The position numbers and the translations under genes were made by a program. Under the pieces are notes generated by a model. It ran no database searches, was not told where the DNA came from, and saw nothing but the letters and a program-made list of their open reading frames with translations. Source: Umezawaea endophytica (lineage in GTDB: Bacteria > Actinomycetota > Actinomycetes > Mycobacteriales > Pseudonocardiaceae). Taken from it: a stretch of 64,000 nt of DNA. This document shows positions 1 through 10,888 of the stretch, piece after piece. Position 1 is the first letter of the stretch, and each line of letters begins with the position of its first letter. The DNA lies in assembly GCF_025061645.1 (NCBI RefSeq), contig NZ_JANYMP010000002.1:622494-686493 (forward strand), written 5' to 3'.

Positions 1-379
1 CGCGGGTCTCGTCCACCACGGCGTCGCCGGTGTCGCCGTAGAACCCGATCGCCGACGCGTTCACCAGCGTCGGCACGCCGTGCTCGACCACGGCGGCGGC
101 CAGCACCTCGGTCGGCACGTTCCGGCTGTCGCGCAGCACCTGCTTGCGGGCGTCGGTCCAGCGCTTGTCCGCCACGCCCGCGCCGCACAGGTTCACCACG
201 GCGTCGACGCCGTCGAGGGCGCCGTCGTCGAGGCGACCGGCGGGCGGGTCCCAGCCCCGCTCGTCGGGCGCCTTCGGTGTGCGCCGCACCAGCCGGAGCA
301 CCTCGTGCCCCTCGCCGCGCAGCGCCGCCACCAGGCTGGTTCCGATCATCCCGGATGAACCGGCGATCACGACGCGCAT
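1..379 (-). CDS. TIGR01777-family NAD-dependent epimerase-like protein (partial, N-terminal part)
   Basis: The first 126 codons are visible; the gene runs off the left edge, so the C-terminus is missing. The ATG at 379 opens a Rossmann fold with the glycine motif [14 protein letters not shown] at residues 3-16. Further on are [21 protein letters not shown] and the [10 protein letters not shown] segment typical of TIGR01777/YfcH/SDR39U1-type short-chain dehydrogenase relatives. Substrate is unknown for this family. It is transcribed the same way as the downstream-lying sucB and lpdA but separated from them by a terminator. In M. tuberculosis the same family (Rv2216) also sits beside dlaT, which supports the assignment. 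Confidence 0.85.
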   Translation of the reverse strand, partial: MRVVIAGSSGMIGTSLVAALRGEGHEVLRLVRRTPKAPDERGWDPPAGRLDDGALDGVDAVVNLCGAGVADKRWTDARKQVLRDSRNVPTEVLAAAVVEHGVPTLVNASAIGFYGDTGDAVVDETR

Positions 380-463
380 GGGTTGATCGTCTCCCAAGGG
401 TGGGGTTCGTGCACAGCGGGGGGCAATTCTCACAAAACGGACGTGCTTCACGGTGACAAGACA

Positions 464-498
464 GAGCCCCCCGGCGCGGACACCGCACCGGGGGGCTC
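464..498 (-). terminator. Rho-independent-type hairpin after sucB
   Basis: Arms GAGCCCCCCGG (464-474) and CCGGGGGGCTC (488-498) are perfect complements. The loop itself holds a GCGG/CCGC pairing that extends the stem past one mismatch. It lies 13 bp beyond the sucB stop codon and before the next minus-strand gene. Confidence 0.75.
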
Positions 499-511
499 GT
501 CGCGAGCGGGA

Positions 512-2251
512 TTACAGGCCGAGGTCGGCCTCGAACGCGCCCTCTTCCAGGCGGTTCTTGATGGTGGTGAGGAAACGACCGGCGTCGGCCCCGTCCACCA
601 GGCGGTGGTCGTAGGTCAGCGCCAGGTACGCCATCGAGCGGATGGCGATGTTGTCGTCGCCGTTCTCGTCCGTGATGACCACGGGGCGCTTCTTGACCAC
701 GCCGACGCCCAGGATGCCGACCTGCGGCTGCTGGATGATCGGGGTGTCGAAGAGCGCGCCGTTGCTGCCCAGGTTCGTCAGCGAGAAGGTGCCGCCGGAC
801 AGCTCGTCCGGGGTGACCTTGTTCGCACGGGTGCGGGCGGCGAGGTCGGCGATGTTGTGCGCCAGACCGGCCAGGTTGAGGTCACCGGCGTTGTGGATGA
901 CCGCGTTGAGCAGGCCGCGCTCGGTGTCCACCGCGATGCCGAGGTGCTCGGCGCCGTAGTAGGTGACCTCCTTGGCCTCCTCGTTGATCGAGGCGTTCAG
1001 CTTCGGGTGCTGCTTGAGCGCCTCGACCGTGGCCTTCGCGAAGAACGGCAGGAACGTGAGCTTGACGCCCTCGCGCTGCTCGAACGCCGACTTGGCGCGG
1101 GTGCGCAACCGGGCGATCTTGGTCACGTCGACCTCGAACACCTGGGTGAGCTGCGCCGACATCTGGAGCGACTCGCGGGTGCGCTGCGCGACGATCTGGC
1201 GCAGGCGCGGGAGCTTCTGCGTGCTGCCCCGCAGACCGCTCTGGTCGGCCTTGGCCGGGGCCGCGGCACGGGCGGGAGCGGCGGCGGCCGGAGCCGGGGC
1301 GGCGGGCGCGGGAGCCGGGGCCTTCTTGGCCTCGACCGCGGCCAGCACGTCCTGCTTGCGGATGCGGCCACCGACACCGGTGCCCGTCAGCGAGTTCAGG
1401 TCGATGCCGTTCTCCGACGCGAGCTTGCGGACCAGCGGCGTCACGTACGGGGTGCCGTTGGACGACTCCTCGGACGCGGCGGCCGGGGCAGGTGCCGACT
1501 GGGCCGGAGCGGGCGCGGCGGCGGGCTTCGGAGCCTCCTGCTTGGGGGCCTCCTGCTTCGGGGCTTCCTGCTTCGGCGCCTCGGGAGCGGGCGTCGGCGC
1601 GGGGGGCGGTGCGGAGGACTGCGCCGGGGAACCGGAGCCGACGACCGCGAGCTGACCGCCGACCTCGACGGTCGAGTCCTCGGCCGCGGTGATCTCCAGC
1701 ACGGTGCCCGCCACGGGCGACGGGATCTCGGTGTCGACCTTGTCGGTGGACACCTCCAGCAGCGGCTCGTCGACCTCGACGGAGTCGCCGACCTGCTTCA
1801 ACCAGCGGGTGACGGTGCCCTCGGTGACGGACTCGCCGAGCGCGGGCATGACGACCGGGGTGCCGCCGCCGGAGCCGCCGGACGGCGCGGGCGCCTCCTG
1901 CTGCTCCTGCTCGGGGGCCTCGGCCTGCGGCTCGGGGGCCTGCTCGGGCTCGGGTTCGGGCTCCGGCTGGGCTTCCTCGGAAGGCGTCGCGGTGGGCGCG
2001 GTCTGCTCACCGGCGCCGTCGCCGATCACCGCCAGTTCGGCGCCGACCTCGACGGTCTCGTCCTCCTGGGCGACGATCTTCTGCAAGACCCCGGCCGCGG
2101 GCGACGGGATCTCGGTGTCGACCTTGTCGGTCGAGACCTCCAGCAAGGGCTCGTCGACCTCGACCCGGTCACCCTCCTGCTTCAACCAGCGGGTGACCGT
2201 GCCCTCGGTGACGCTCTCGCCGAGTGCGGGCATTTGGACGGAGAAGGCCAT
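512..2251 (-). CDS. sucB: Dihydrolipoamide acyltransferase (E2) of the 2-oxoacid dehydrogenase complex
   Basis: E2 component: transfers acyl groups from a lipoyl arm to CoA in the cytoplasmic pyruvate/2-oxoglutarate dehydrogenase complexes. It has 579 residues. Two lipoyl domains (about 3-77 and 131-205) each carry the DKVDTE lipoylation site (K43 and about K171). They are followed by Pro/Ala/Glu linkers, a peripheral E3-binding domain ([15 protein letters not shown], about 290-330) and a catalytic domain with the DHRLVDG motif near residue 549. The start at 2251 is chosen for [11 protein letters not shown] at the N-terminus and a GAGGAG ribosome site about 9 nt upstream. lpdA lies 55 nt upstream on the same strand, so E3 and E2 are probably co-transcribed. 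The symbol dlaT is used in mycobacteria, where one E2 serves more than one complex. Confidence 0.96.
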   Translation of the reverse strand: MAFSVQMPALGESVTEGTVTRWLKQEGDRVEVDEPLLEVSTDKVDTEIPSPAAGVLQKIVAQEDETVEVGAELAVIGDGAGEQTAPTATPSEEAQPEPEPEPEQAPEPQAEAPEQEQQEAPAPSGGSGGGTPVVMPALGESVTEGTVTRWLKQVGDSVEVDEPLLEVSTDKVDTEIPSPVAGTVLEITAAEDSTVEVGGQLAVVGSGSPAQSSAPPPAPTPAPEAPKQEAPKQEAPKQEAPKPAAAPAPAQSAPAPAAASEESSNGTPYVTPLVRKLASENGIDLNSLTGTGVGGRIRKQDVLAAVEAKKAPAPAPAAPAPAAAAPARAAAPAKADQSGLRGSTQKLPRLRQIVAQRTRESLQMSAQLTQVFEVDVTKIARLRTRAKSAFEQREGVKLTFLPFFAKATVEALKQHPKLNASINEEAKEVTYYGAEHLGIAVDTERGLLNAVIHNAGDLNLAGLAHNIADLAARTRANKVTPDELSGGTFSLTNLGSNGALFDTPIIQQPQVGILGVGVVKKRPVVITDENGDDNIAIRSMAYLALTYDHRLVDGADAGRFLTTIKNRLEEGAFEADLGL

Positions 2252-2306
2252 CGTTCGCTGACTCCTCGTGCTTGAGTTGCAGGTTCGGCTGACTTGTTTG
2301 CGACGG

Positions 2307-3677
2307 TCAGCCGTGCACGTGCAGCGGCTTGCCGGCCAAGGCGAGGAAGGCCTCGCCAAGGGCTTCTGTCTGGGTCGGGTGGGCGTGGATCAGCGGAGCC
2401 ACGTCCTCCGGGAAGGCCTCCCAGCTATAGATGAGCTGGGCCTCGCCGATCAGCTCGCCGACGCGCTCGCCGACGAGGGTGATGCCGACGACCGGACCGT
2501 CGGGCGCCTTCACGAGCTTGACGCCACCGGCGGTCTTGAGGATCTGGCTCTTGCCGTTGCCCGCCAGGTCGTAGATGAAGGTCTCGACCGTGCCGTACTT
2601 CTCCTTGGCCGCCGCCTCGGAGAGGCCGACCGAGGCGACCTCGGGCTTGCAGTAGGTGACGCGGGGGATGCCCGCCTCGTCGATGACCTTCGGGTTCTGC
2701 CCCGCGATCTCCTCGGCGACGAAGATGCCCTGCTGGAAGCCGCGGTGCGCGAGTTGCAGGCCGGGCACGATGTCGCCGACGGCGAACACGTTCGGCAGGT
2801 TGGTGCGGAGGCGCTCGTCGGTGATGACGAAACCGCGCTCGGTGGTGACACCGGCCTCCTCGTAGCCGTGGCCCGCGCTGTTCGGGCCGCGGCCGACGGC
2901 CACCAGCAGCAGGTCGGCCTCGATGACGTCGCCGGACTCCAGCGACACCGACACGCCGGAGTCGGTCTGGGTGGCGCCGGTGAACCGGACGCCGGTCTTG
3001 AACTTGATGCCGCGCTTGCGGAAGGCGCGTTCGAGCTGCTTGGAGGCGTACTCGTCCTCGGCCGGGACCAGTCGCGGCAGCGCCTCGACGATGGTCACCT
3101 CGGCGCCGAACGAGCGCCACACGCTGGCGAACTCCACGCCGATGACGCCGCCACCGAGCACGACGACCTTCTCCGGGATGAAGTCCAGGTTGAGCGCCTG
3201 GTCGCTGGTGATGACCCGGCCGCCGATCTCCAGACCGGGCAGGCTCTTGGCGTACGAACCGGTCGCGAGGACCACGTTCTTGCCGGTGTAGCGGTCGCCG
3301 TTCACCACGACGGTGTTCGGTCCGACGAACGTGCCCGCGCCCTCGACCAGGGTGACCTTGTTGGCCTTGGCCAGACCCTGCAAGCCCTTGTAGAGCTTGC
3401 TGATCACGCCGTCCTTGTACGAGTTGACGCCCGCGATGTCGATGCCCTCGAGCGAGCTCTTGATGCCGAACTGGTCGCCCTCGCGGACGTTGTCGGCGAC
3501 CTCCGCCGCGTGCAGCAGGGCCTTCGTCGGGATGCAGCCGCGGTGCAGGCAGGTCCCCCCGAGCTTGTCCTTCTCGACCAGGACGACGGACAGACCGAGC
3601 TCAGCCGCGCGGAACGCGCAGGCGTAGCCGCCTGAGCCGCCGCCGAGGATGACGAGGTCGGCGGAGGTGTCGGTCAC
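2307..3677 (-). CDS. lpdA: Dihydrolipoyl dehydrogenase (E3)
   Basis: FAD-dependent disulfide oxidoreductase that reoxidises the dihydrolipoyl groups of E2 using NAD+. It has 456 residues. The FAD-binding [10 protein letters not shown] lies at residues 12-21, the redox disulfide [11 protein letters not shown] gives C43 and C48, a second dinucleotide motif [13 protein letters not shown] sits mid-protein, and the C-terminal [13 protein letters not shown] holds the catalytic His/Glu pair. A GTG start at 3677 is preferred because GAGGAG lies 6 nt upstream; an in-frame ATG at 3704 would add nine residues but leaves that ribosome site inside the gene. It is first in an operon with sucB, which fits a lipoyl-complex partner. 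Initiator and family are both clear. Confidence 0.96.
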   Translation of the reverse strand: MTDTSADLVILGGGSGGYACAFRAAELGLSVVLVEKDKLGGTCLHRGCIPTKALLHAAEVADNVREGDQFGIKSSLEGIDIAGVNSYKDGVISKLYKGLQGLAKANKVTLVEGAGTFVGPNTVVVNGDRYTGKNVVLATGSYAKSLPGLEIGGRVITSDQALNLDFIPEKVVVLGGGVIGVEFASVWRSFGAEVTIVEALPRLVPAEDEYASKQLERAFRKRGIKFKTGVRFTGATQTDSGVSVSLESGDVIEADLLLVAVGRGPNSAGHGYEEAGVTTERGFVITDERLRTNLPNVFAVGDIVPGLQLAHRGFQQGIFVAEEIAGQNPKVIDEAGIPRVTYCKPEVASVGLSEAAAKEKYGTVETFIYDLAGNGKSQILKTAGGVKLVKAPDGPVVGITLVGERVGELIGEAQLIYSWEAFPEDVAPLIHAHPTQTEALGEAFLALAGKPLHVHG

Positions 3678-3868
3678 TTCGAACTCCTCGACAGTGGTGA
3701 ACATGCCTTACATCCGCGCGGGTGCGCGCGGGTACTCAAGTCATCTTGTCACTAGCTCGGAGCAAGCGGCGACGGGGCCTCGATCGGGTGTCCCTTCGGG
3801 ACGATTTGCCGCCTGCTTCACAGGGCTGCCGGCACCATGGGGGTACAGGTCTCGGAGGAGGTGGCCCC

Positions 3869-4198
3869 GTGGGGCTCTTAGATCGTTTCCGCAGGAAGCC
3901 CAAGCCGGGAGTGCTGCGCACCGCGTCGTCGAACGACACCGGGCACCTGGAGGAGTGGGCCGCCGCGCGCCACGGCGTCGAGGCGTTCGTCGAGCCCAAG
4001 ACGACCGTGACCGAAACAACTGTGGTGCTGGTCGCACACGACGGCGAGTGGACCCGCAGGCGGATCGACGGCACCGACGGGGCGAAGAAGTTCGCCCGGA
4101 AACTCGGGATGCCGATTTACGACGCGGGCATCGTGGGTTACCCGCAGCGCATGCGCGATTACACGGCCAGGCAGAAGAAACGACCCAACGCTTCGTAA
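3869..4198 (+). CDS. Conserved actinobacterial protein of unknown function
   Basis: A 109-residue soluble protein with a basic N-terminus (LLDRFRRKPKPG). I do not recognise a functional family, and there is no signal peptide or membrane segment. The GTG start at 3869 is chosen because GGAGGAGGT ends about 7 nt upstream; longer in-frame starts lack such a site. It faces the divergent lpdA promoter on its left, and converges with pepA across a strong shared terminator. Its body (about residues 20-105) mixes charged helices and short strands, with GWEWTRR-like and KKFARKLGMPIYD-like stretches, and codon use matches the neighbours. It is a real gene by reading frame, ribosome site and spacing, but its role is unknown. 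Confidence 0.8.
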   Translation: MGLLDRFRRKPKPGVLRTASSNDTGHLEEWAAARHGVEAFVEPKTTVTETTVVLVAHDGEWTRRRIDGTDGAKKFARKLGMPIYDAGIVGYPQRMRDYTARQKKRPNAS

Positions 4199-4203
4199 AG
4201 ACC

Positions 4204-4249
4204 GAAATGGGTGGGCCCCCGGCGGGAAACGCGGGAGCCCACCCATTTC
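4204..4249. terminator. Bidirectional terminator between convergent genes
   Basis: A 13-bp perfect stem, GAAATGGGTGGGC (4204-4216) with its complement at 4237-4249, lies between the small plus-strand gene and pepA on the minus strand. A/T-rich ends on both sides suit termination in both directions. Confidence 0.85.
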
Positions 4250-4264
4250 CATTACCGAGCGTGA

Positions 4265-5761
4265 CTACCCGTTGGCCGCGATGTCCGCGAGGACGGCCGC
4301 CAGGGTGCGGACCGGGACGCCGGTGCTGCCCTTGGTCGTGTACCCGGTGGGGCCGCCGGAGTGCCAGGACGGGCCCGCGATGTCGATGTGGGCCCACTGG
4401 ACGCCGTCGGTCACGAACTCGCGGAGGAAGATGCCCGCGGCGAGCATGCCGCCCCAGCGGTGGCCCATGACGTTCGCGAGGTCGGCCAGGCGCGAGTCGA
4501 GGTCGGCGCGCAGTTCCTCGGGCAGGGGCATGGCCCAGGCGTTCTCGCCCACGGCGCGGCCGGTGGCGGCCACGCGGTCGCGGAACTCGTCGGAGCCCAT
4601 GACGCCCGCGGTCTTCTTGCCGAGCGCCACGACGGCCGCGCCGGTCAGCGTGGACGTCTCGATCAGGTAGTCCGGGTCGTCCTCGCAGGCGCGCGCGATG
4701 GCGTCGGAGAGGATCAGCCTGCCCTCGGCGTCGGTGTTGAGGACCTCGACGGTCTTGCCGCCGTACATGGTCAGCACGTCGCCGGGCCGGTAGGCCGCGC
4801 CGGACGGCATGTTCTCCGCCATCGGCACCCACGCGGTGATCTCCAGCGGGTACTTGAGCTTCGCGGCCAGCACGATCGTCGCGACGATCGCGGCGGCGCC
4901 GCCCATGTCGGAGGTCATCTCGTCCATGCCCGCGGCGGGCTTGATGGAGATGCCGCCGGTGTCGAACGTGATGCCCTTGCCGATCAGCGCGACCTTCTTC
5001 GTCGCCTTCGGGCCGGTGTAGGTCAGGCGCACCAGGCGCGGCGGGCGGGACGAGCCCATGCCGACGCCGAGGATGCCGCCGTAGCCCGCCTTGCGCAGGG
5101 CCTTCTCGTCGAGCACCTCGACGTCGAGGCCCGCGGCCTTGCCCAGCGCCGCGGCGCGGTCGGCGAACGACGCCGGGAACAGGTCGTTCGGCGGCGTGTT
5201 GACCAGGTCGCGCGTGGTGGTGACGGCCTCGGCGATGGCCGTGGCCGCCTTGAGCGAGGCGCGGTGGTCCTTGAGCGCGCCGGTGGCCGGGACGGCCAGG
5301 TCGAGCTTGCCGACCGGGCCGTCGCCCGCCTCGGACTTGTAGGTGGTGAAGCCGTACCCGCCGAGCAGCGTGCCCTCGACGGTCGCGCCGAGGTGGACGG
5401 CGGACAGCGTTGTCACGGCGCGCTTGCGGCCCGTCAGCGCGCGGGCGGCCGCACCGGCGGCGCGGCGGACCTGCTCCTCGGTGATGGCGCCGTCGGCGTC
5501 CGGCTTGCCGAGGCCGACCGCGATCAGCAGCGGCGCGGCCAGCTTGCCGAGCGTCGGCAGCTTGACGACCTCTTCGGCCTTGCCCTTCGCGCCGACGGTG
5601 TCGAGCAGGGCGACCAGCCCGCCCTCGAACGCGGCGTCGACGGCGGCGCCGCCGTCGGCCAGCGCGAGGCCGTCCGGACCCTGGACCGTGCCCAGCACGA
5701 CGACATCCGCGGCAAGGGTGGTGAGGTCACTGTCAGTAAGCGCCAGCTTCGGCCCTGTCAC
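4265..5761 (-). CDS. pepA: Leucyl aminopeptidase (M17 family)
   Basis: Cytoplasmic di-metal exopeptidase removing N-terminal residues from peptides. It has 498 residues. The N-terminal macro-like domain is followed by the M17 catalytic domain with the metal/catalytic segments [26 protein letters not shown] and NTDAEGRL. The GTG start at 5761 is preferred: AAGGAG lies 6 nt upstream, whereas an ATG at 5791 has no good site and adds ten residues. It converges with the small gene to its right end and is divergent from the APC permease. The M. tuberculosis pepB gene occupies the same place in the conserved order. Confidence 0.95.
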   Translation of the reverse strand: MTGPKLALTDSDLTTLAADVVVLGTVQGPDGLALADGGAAVDAAFEGGLVALLDTVGAKGKAEEVVKLPTLGKLAAPLLIAVGLGKPDADGAITEEQVRRAAGAAARALTGRKRAVTTLSAVHLGATVEGTLLGGYGFTTYKSEAGDGPVGKLDLAVPATGALKDHRASLKAATAIAEAVTTTRDLVNTPPNDLFPASFADRAAALGKAAGLDVEVLDEKALRKAGYGGILGVGMGSSRPPRLVRLTYTGPKATKKVALIGKGITFDTGGISIKPAAGMDEMTSDMGGAAAIVATIVLAAKLKYPLEITAWVPMAENMPSGAAYRPGDVLTMYGGKTVEVLNTDAEGRLILSDAIARACEDDPDYLIETSTLTGAAVVALGKKTAGVMGSDEFRDRVAATGRAVGENAWAMPLPEELRADLDSRLADLANVMGHRWGGMLAAGIFLREFVTDGVQWAHIDIAGPSWHSGGPTGYTTKGSTGVPVRTLAAVLADIAANG

Positions 5762-5957
5762 GTGGTGCTCCTTGGCGATTCCTCCCGGCACTACTTATCT
5801 GTGCGGCGGGAACGGGGGTGGATCCTGATGGATGCTAAAGGTCTTCCGACCTCCACTGTCGACGGCACCATCGATTGCGCGGAGTAACAATTAACACGAT
5901 CGGGGGACCGCCGTCGGCCGGTTACGGTTCCTGCGGGCAATCTGCCAGTGTGTAGTC

Positions 5958-7265
5958 GTGACGCAATCGCCTCATGGCCGTTCGGCTGTGCCCGCGGCCT
6001 TGGTGCTCGGGCTCACCTCGACCACTGGTGCCGGCGTCTTCCTCGGACTCGCCCCCGCCGCCTCGGTGGCGGGCCGGTGGCTCCTCCCGGCCGTCGTGGT
6101 CGCGGCGCTGGCCGCGCTGTGCAGCGCCTTCTCGACCGCCGACCAGTCGCGCGCACTCCCCGCGGCGGAGGGCGGCTACGGCTACATCCGCCACCAGCTC
6201 GGCCCGTGGCCCGCCCGCCTCGGCGCGAGCGCCTACCTGCTGGGCCGCGCGGGCGTCGCCGCGGCACTGGCAGGCATGGCCGCCGCGTACGCCTTCCCGG
6301 AGAACCGGACGCTCGTCGCGCTGCTCGTGCTCGTCTGCGCCGGGGTGCTCGCCGCGACGGGCGTGCGCTGGAGCGGCGCCGTCCTCCTGCTCGTGGGCCT
6401 GGTGGTGTTCGCGGTGCTCGCGCTGGTCGTGGTCACCTGCTTCGGCGTGGCACCGCCCCCCGCCCCCGCCGCGCCCCCCGTCGACGAGGGCTTCACGTCG
6501 TTCATGGCCGTGGCCGCGATCATGTTCGTCGCCTTCTCCGGCTTCGAGCGGATCACCGCCCCGCTGCGGGGCGACCCCGTGCACTCCGTCCGGACGCTCC
6601 GGGTGGCGATCCCGCTGCTCATCGCCCTCACGCTCGGCGTGACCCTCGCCGTCGCCGCCGCCGCGCGGCACCAGCTCGGCTCCGCCCGGCTCGCCCTCTC
6701 GCCCGCCCCGCTGCGCGACGCGCTGCTCGCCGCGGACGGCGGCTGGCTCGTGCCGCTCGTCCAGTTCGGCGCGGTCGTCGCGGCGCTGGCGGTGCTCGTC
6801 CCCGTCCTCGGCGGCCTCCGGCGCACGCTCGGCGGACTGGCGTCGAACGGCGACCTGCCCGTCCGGCTCGCCCCCACCGCTGGTCGGGCGCCCGCGCTGG
6901 ACCTGGTGGGCGGCGCGGCCGTCGCCGTCGTGGTGCTGTTCGTCCCACCCGCGACGGCCCTCGCGATCGGCGCGTGCGGCACCCTGTTCTACTACGCGTT
7001 CACGAACGCCTCGGCGCGGCTGCTGCTGCACGAGGACCGCACGTGGCCGATGCGCACCGCCTGCGTCGGGCTCGGCCTGTCGGTGCTGCTGGCGATGAGC
7101 GCGCCGATCGTGGCTCTGCTCACGACGGCCGTCACCACGCTCGTGGGGGCCGCGCTGCTGGGGCTGGGCGGCTGGATCGGCGCCCGTTCGAGGGTGAAAC
7201 AGGTCCCGCCGCGGGAAGGTCGGACGTCCGATTCTCGGGATGGCGATTTTCTGAAGCAAGAGTAG
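5958..7265 (+). CDS. APC-superfamily amino acid permease
   Basis: Predicted inner-membrane amino acid transporter with 435 residues and about 12 hydrophobic segments from residue 15 onward. The N-terminal [15 protein letters not shown] matches the APC signature around TM1, and [13 protein letters not shown] around residues 73-85 matches the GGxYxY region before TM3. The GTG start at 5958 gives a short cytoplasmic N-terminus; no strong ribosome site is visible. Only 16 nt separate its stop from ilvE, so the two are probably one transcript, which hints at a branched-chain or other hydrophobic amino acid substrate. That substrate is an inference only. The gene is not at this place in the mycobacterial order as I remember it. 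Confidence 0.85.
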   Translation: MTQSPHGRSAVPAALVLGLTSTTGAGVFLGLAPAASVAGRWLLPAVVVAALAALCSAFSTADQSRALPAAEGGYGYIRHQLGPWPARLGASAYLLGRAGVAAALAGMAAAYAFPENRTLVALLVLVCAGVLAATGVRWSGAVLLLVGLVVFAVLALVVVTCFGVAPPPAPAAPPVDEGFTSFMAVAAIMFVAFSGFERITAPLRGDPVHSVRTLRVAIPLLIALTLGVTLAVAAAARHQLGSARLALSPAPLRDALLAADGGWLVPLVQFGAVVAALAVLVPVLGGLRRTLGGLASNGDLPVRLAPTAGRAPALDLVGGAAVAVVVLFVPPATALAIGACGTLFYYAFTNASARLLLHEDRTWPMRTACVGLGLSVLLAMSAPIVALLTTAVTTLVGAALLGLGGWIGARSRVKQVPPREGRTSDSRDGDFLKQE

Positions 7266-7281
7266 GGATTATCGTCTACCC

Positions 7282-8382
7282 ATGACGACAGCGCTGCCTT
7301 TCACCGTGACCTCCAACCCGCAGCCGGCCACCCCGGAACGCGTAGCGGAGGTACTGGCGAAGCCGGGCTTCGGCCAGCACTTCACCGACCACATGGTGAC
7401 GATCCGCTGGAACCGGGCACAGGGGTGGCACTCCCCGGCCGTCGAGCCCTACCACTCGCTGGAACTCGACCCGGCCTCCATGGTCCTGCACTACGGCCAG
7501 GCGATCTTCGAGGGCCTCAAGGCGTACCGCAGGCCCGACGGGTCCATCGCGTCGTTCCGCCCCGAGGCGAACGCGGCCCGCTTCCGCCTGTCGGCGCAGC
7601 GGATCGCCATGCCGGAGCTGCCGGACGAGCTGTTCCTGGAGTCCATCCGGCAGTTGGTCGCCGTCGACGAGCGCTGGGTGCCGTCCGCGGCGGAGGAGTC
7701 CCTGTACCTGCGGCCGTTCATGATCTCCAGCGAGGTCGGGTTGGGCGTCCGCCCGTCGGCCGAGTACCTGTACGTGCTGATCGCGTCCCCGGCGGGCATG
7801 TACTTCCCCGGTGGCGTGAAGCCGGTGAGCGTGTGGCTGTCGACCGAGTACGTCCGCGCGGCCCCCGGCGGCACGGGCGCGGCCAAGTTCGCGGGCAACT
7901 ACGCCGCCTCGCTGGTGGCGCAGGCGCAGGCCGCCGAGAAGGGCTGCGACCAGGTCGTGTGGCTCGACGCCGTGGAGCGCCGGTGGGTCGAGGAGATGGG
8001 CGGGATGAACCTGTTCTTCGTCCTCGGCTCCGGGGCGGACGCCCGCGTCGTCACGCCCGAGCTGACCGGCACGTTGCTGCCCGGCATCACCCGCGACTCG
8101 CTGCTGCGGATGGCGGCCGACCTCGGCCTCCCGGTCGAGGAGCGGCGTTTCTCCACCGAGGAGTGGGAGAAGAAGGCCGAGTCCGGTGAGCTGACCGAGG
8201 TGTTCGCCTGCGGCACCGCCGCGGTGATCACGCCCGTCGGCCACGTGAAGCACGCGGACGGCGAGTTCAGCGTGTCCGGCGGCGTGACCGGCGAGGTGAC
8301 CAAGAAGCTGCGCGAGCGGCTGACCGGCCTCCAGCACGGCACGGTCGAGGACGCGCACGGCTGGATGTCGAGGCTCGGCTAG
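7282..8382 (+). CDS. ilvE: Branched-chain amino acid aminotransferase
   Basis: Class IV PLP-dependent transaminase that interconverts Leu, Ile and Val with their 2-oxo acids, using glutamate. It has 366 residues, the normal length for actinobacterial IlvE. Diagnostic segments are [24 protein letters not shown] with the PLP lysine K202, [11 protein letters not shown] and [12 protein letters not shown]. The ATG at 7282 has only a weak ribosome site and lies 16 nt after the APC permease stop, consistent with coupling or a promoter within the permease end. The gene converges with cobS across a short hairpin. Rv2210c (ilvE) is at the matching place in M. tuberculosis. Confidence 0.96.
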   Translation: MTTALPFTVTSNPQPATPERVAEVLAKPGFGQHFTDHMVTIRWNRAQGWHSPAVEPYHSLELDPASMVLHYGQAIFEGLKAYRRPDGSIASFRPEANAARFRLSAQRIAMPELPDELFLESIRQLVAVDERWVPSAAEESLYLRPFMISSEVGLGVRPSAEYLYVLIASPAGMYFPGGVKPVSVWLSTEYVRAAPGGTGAAKFAGNYAASLVAQAQAAEKGCDQVVWLDAVERRWVEEMGGMNLFFVLGSGADARVVTPELTGTLLPGITRDSLLRMAADLGLPVEERRFSTEEWEKKAESGELTEVFACGTAAVITPVGHVKHADGEFSVSGGVTGEVTKKLRERLTGLQHGTVEDAHGWMSRLG

Positions 8383-8389
8383 AGCGGGC

Positions 8390-8419
8390 GGGGTGAGGGG
8401 CTTCCCGGCCTCTCACCCC
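8390..8419. terminator. Hairpin between convergent ilvE and cobS
   Basis: GGGGTGAG (8390-8397) pairs with CTCACCCC (8412-8419), and the stem extends inward with wobble pairs to a four-base loop. It overlaps the cobS stop codon, and no long U-run follows. Confidence 0.55.
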
Positions 8420-9132
8420 AGCGCGCAGCCGACCAGCACCACGAGCGTCGCCAGCTCGCAGGCCGCGCCCAGCACGTCGCCGGTGATGCCGCCGAAGCGC
8501 TTGCGCGTGTGCCTCACCAGCAGCAGCACCACGCCGAGCGCCACCGCGACGGCGACCGGGCCGTGCGGCACGACGAAGAAGCTCGCGACCGCGAGCGCGG
8601 TCCACCAGAACGCCACCACGGGCCACGACTGGCTGCCCGCCACGAGCGCGCCGAGACCTTCCGGCCGCGCCGCGGGCACCCCCTTCAGGCAGCACGCGGC
8701 GAACGCCGCCCGCCCCGCCGCCAGCGCCACGACCACCGCGCCCCACGGCACCGCGCCGAACGCGGACGCCTGCGCGCCCAGCACGACGATGAGCGTGACG
8801 ACCGCGAACGGACCCGCGCCGCCGTCCTTCATCACGGCCAGCGCCCGCTCCGGCGGCCCGTAGCAGCCGAGCCCGTCGGCGGTGTCCGCCAACCCGTCCA
8901 GGTGCATCCCCCTGGTGCCGAGCCCGAGCAGCCCCACGGCCAGCAGCCCCGCCAGCATCGGCGGCGCGTCCAGCCACGCGAGGCCGTGCAGGACCGCGGC
9001 CGTGACGGCACCCAGGAGCACGCCCACCAGCGGCGCCAGCGTGATCGCCTGCCGCGCGACCCGCGCGTCGACGTCACCGGAGCGCACCGGCAGCACGGTC
9101 AGCCAGGACAGTGCGAGCCGAACACCGTCCAC
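8413..9132 (-). CDS. cobS: Adenosylcobinamide-GDP ribazoletransferase (cobalamin synthase)
   Basis: Integral membrane enzyme joining adenosylcobinamide-GDP and alpha-ribazole(-phosphate), the last step of the cobalamin nucleotide loop. It has 239 residues and several hydrophobic helices. The acidic metal-binding segment MHLDGLADTADGLG lies around residues 76-89 and KDGGAGPFAV about 100-110. It starts with GTG at 9132. It is the last gene of a minus-strand cobU-cobT-cobS order, 69 bp after cobT, so it likely uses the cobT product alpha-ribazole phosphate. Length and motifs are normal. Confidence 0.95.
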   Translation of the reverse strand: MDGVRLALSWLTVLPVRSGDVDARVARQAITLAPLVGVLLGAVTAAVLHGLAWLDAPPMLAGLLAVGLLGLGTRGMHLDGLADTADGLGCYGPPERALAVMKDGGAGPFAVVTLIVVLGAQASAFGAVPWGAVVVALAAGRAAFAACCLKGVPAARPEGLGALVAGSQSWPVVAFWWTALAVASFFVVPHGPVAVAVALGVVLLLVRHTRKRFGGITGDVLGAACELATLVVLVGCALG

Positions 9133-9201
9133 CGCTAGCCCGCGCCCGTCGTCCGGGCGGGGCGGACGTCGTCCACCGCCCGCCCTCGTCGTGCCACCCG
9201 G

Positions 9202-10269
9202 CTACTCCTTGCCCGAGATGCCCGCGCTGTCGAACGTGGCCATCTCCGCGAGGACCCTCGTCGCCATCATCACCAGCGGCAGCGCGGCCACCGCGCCGGT
9301 GCCCTCGCCCAAGCGCATGTCGAACTCCAGCAGCGGCTGGAGGTTTAGGTGGCCCAGCGCGAGCGCGTGCGACGGCTCGGCCGAGCGGTGCCCGGCCTTC
9401 CACCACTCGCGGGCGCCCGGAGCCAGCTCCTCGGCCACGACCGCCGCCGCGCCGACCACGACGCCGTCCAGGATGACCGGCACGCCGCGGAACGCCGCCT
9501 GCGCGAGGAAGCCGACCATCGCGGCGATGTCCGCGCCGCCGGCGGTGGCCAGCAGCGCCACCGGGTCGCTGATCACCTTTCGGGCCCGGCGCAGCGCGTC
9601 GCGGATCGCGGCCGTCTTGCGCATCCACGCGGCGTCGTCGATGCCCGTGCCGCGCCCGACCACGCTCACCGGCTCCGACCCGGTGAGCGACGCGATCAGC
9701 ACCGCCGCCGGAGTCGTGTTGCCGATGCCCATGTCACCCGCGATCAGCAGGTCGGCGCCGCCGTCGACCTCCTCGTCGGCGATCCGCATGCCCGCGGTGA
9801 TCGCCTGCACGGCCTCCTCGCGGGTCAGCGCGTCCTCGCGGTCGATCGACCCGGAGCTCCGGCGCACCTTGAAGGCGCTCACCACGTCCGGCGTGTCGCC
9901 GTCGACCGCGATGTCGGCCACCCGCACCGTCGCGCCCGCGACCGTGGCCAGCACGTTCACCGCGGCCCCGCCGGTGAGGAAGTTGGCCACCATCTGGGCC
10001 GTGACCTCGCTGGGGTAGGCCGACACGCCGTGCTTGGCGATCCCGTGGTCGCCCGCGAACACCACGACGCGGGGCCGGGTGAACGGCCGCGGCGGGCAGA
10101 CGCCCTGGCACGACGCCACCCACGCGGCGACGCCCTCCAGGGTGCCGAGCGAGCCGACCGGCTTCGTCAGCGTGTCCAACCGGGCCAGCGCTTGGAGCAG
10201 GGCCTCCCCGTCGGGCGCAGCCACGGGCGGGAACGTGAAGCCCGCGTCGGTGTCCTCGCTGGTGCTCAC
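9202..10269 (-). CDS. cobT: Nicotinate-nucleotide:dimethylbenzimidazole phosphoribosyltransferase
   Basis: Makes alpha-ribazole phosphate from nicotinate mononucleotide and the lower-ligand base for cobalamin assembly. It has 355 residues. Recognisable segments are [12 protein letters not shown] (about 30-41), [26 protein letters not shown] and GRGTGIDD, with E-LAPGAREW and LGEGTGA toward the C-terminus. The start at 10269 is a GTG with GGAGGT 8 nt upstream; the GTGA at 10266-10269 overlaps the cobU stop codon, so translation is probably coupled. The operon has no visible cobalamin riboswitch upstream. Confidence 0.96.
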   Translation of the reverse strand: MSTSEDTDAGFTFPPVAAPDGEALLQALARLDTLTKPVGSLGTLEGVAAWVASCQGVCPPRPFTRPRVVVFAGDHGIAKHGVSAYPSEVTAQMVANFLTGGAAVNVLATVAGATVRVADIAVDGDTPDVVSAFKVRRSSGSIDREDALTREEAVQAITAGMRIADEEVDGGADLLIAGDMGIGNTTPAAVLIASLTGSEPVSVVGRGTGIDDAAWMRKTAAIRDALRRARKVISDPVALLATAGGADIAAMVGFLAQAAFRGVPVILDGVVVGAAAVVAEELAPGAREWWKAGHRSAEPSHALALGHLNLQPLLEFDMRLGEGTGAVAALPLVMMATRVLAEMATFDSAGISGKE

Positions 10270-10817
10270 GGCCCAGTACCTCCGGCTTCGCGCAATGTCA
10301 GTGGGATTCCCGCGACGAGCAGCAGCACCTCGTCGCACACCTCGGCCAGCCGTGCGTTCAGCGAGCCGAGGTGGTCACGGAAGAGCCTGCCAGAGCGGGT
10401 GGACGGCACGACGCCGAGGCCGACCTCAGCCGACACGACGACCAGCCTCGCCCGGCACCGCCCCGCCGCGTCGACCAGGTCCGCGCACGCGCGCTCCACC
10501 TCGTCGGCCCCGCCGCCCTCCCACGCGCCCGCGTCGTCCAGCACACCCGTGAGCCAGGTGGCGAGGTCGTCCACGAGGAGCGGCGGACCGTCGGCGGGCG
10601 CCGCCGCCAGCAGTTCCGGCAGGTCAGGCGCCTCGACCGTCGTCCACGTGCTCGGCCTGCGCTCGACGTGCCGCGCGATCCGCCGGTCCCAGTCGTCGTC
10701 GCCGGGGTAGCGGCGGGCGGTCGCCACGTACGTCACCACGGGGTCCGTCAGCAGGCCCTCGGCGTGCGCGGACTTCCCGGACCGGGTGCCGCCGAGCACG
10801 AGTGTCCGACGCGTCAC
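10266..10817 (-). CDS. cobU: Bifunctional adenosylcobinamide kinase / guanylyltransferase
   Basis: Phosphorylates adenosylcobinamide and transfers GMP to it, giving the CobS substrate. It has 183 residues, the usual size. The P-loop [12 protein letters not shown] lies at residues 9-20, followed by [21 protein letters not shown] with the guanylylation histidine region, and [27 protein letters not shown] near the C-terminus. It starts with GTG at 10817. It is the first gene of the cobU-cobT-cobS operon and overlaps cobT by four bases. The 71-bp divergent gap to the small plus-strand gene must hold both promoters. Confidence 0.95.
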   Translation of the reverse strand: MTRRTLVLGGTRSGKSAHAEGLLTDPVVTYVATARRYPGDDDWDRRIARHVERRPSTWTTVEAPDLPELLAAAPADGPPLLVDDLATWLTGVLDDAGAWEGGGADEVERACADLVDAAGRCRARLVVVSAEVGLGVVPSTRSGRLFRDHLGSLNARLAEVCDEVLLLVAGIPLTLREAGGTGP

Positions 10818-10888
10818 ACCGAACTCCGTCCACCGATCGCTTAGCCTGACCTGGAACGTTACCCGGAGGACATCCCCAGGAGGCCGTC

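Noticed and set aside
383-2275. A 630-codon plus-strand open frame antisense to sucB
   Set aside because: Low-complexity Gly/Arg/Leu translation that mirrors the lipoyl/linker coding strand; no ribosome site.
10818-10888. Cobalamin riboswitch before cobU
   Set aside because: Only 71 bp are available and no B12-box-like sequence is seen.
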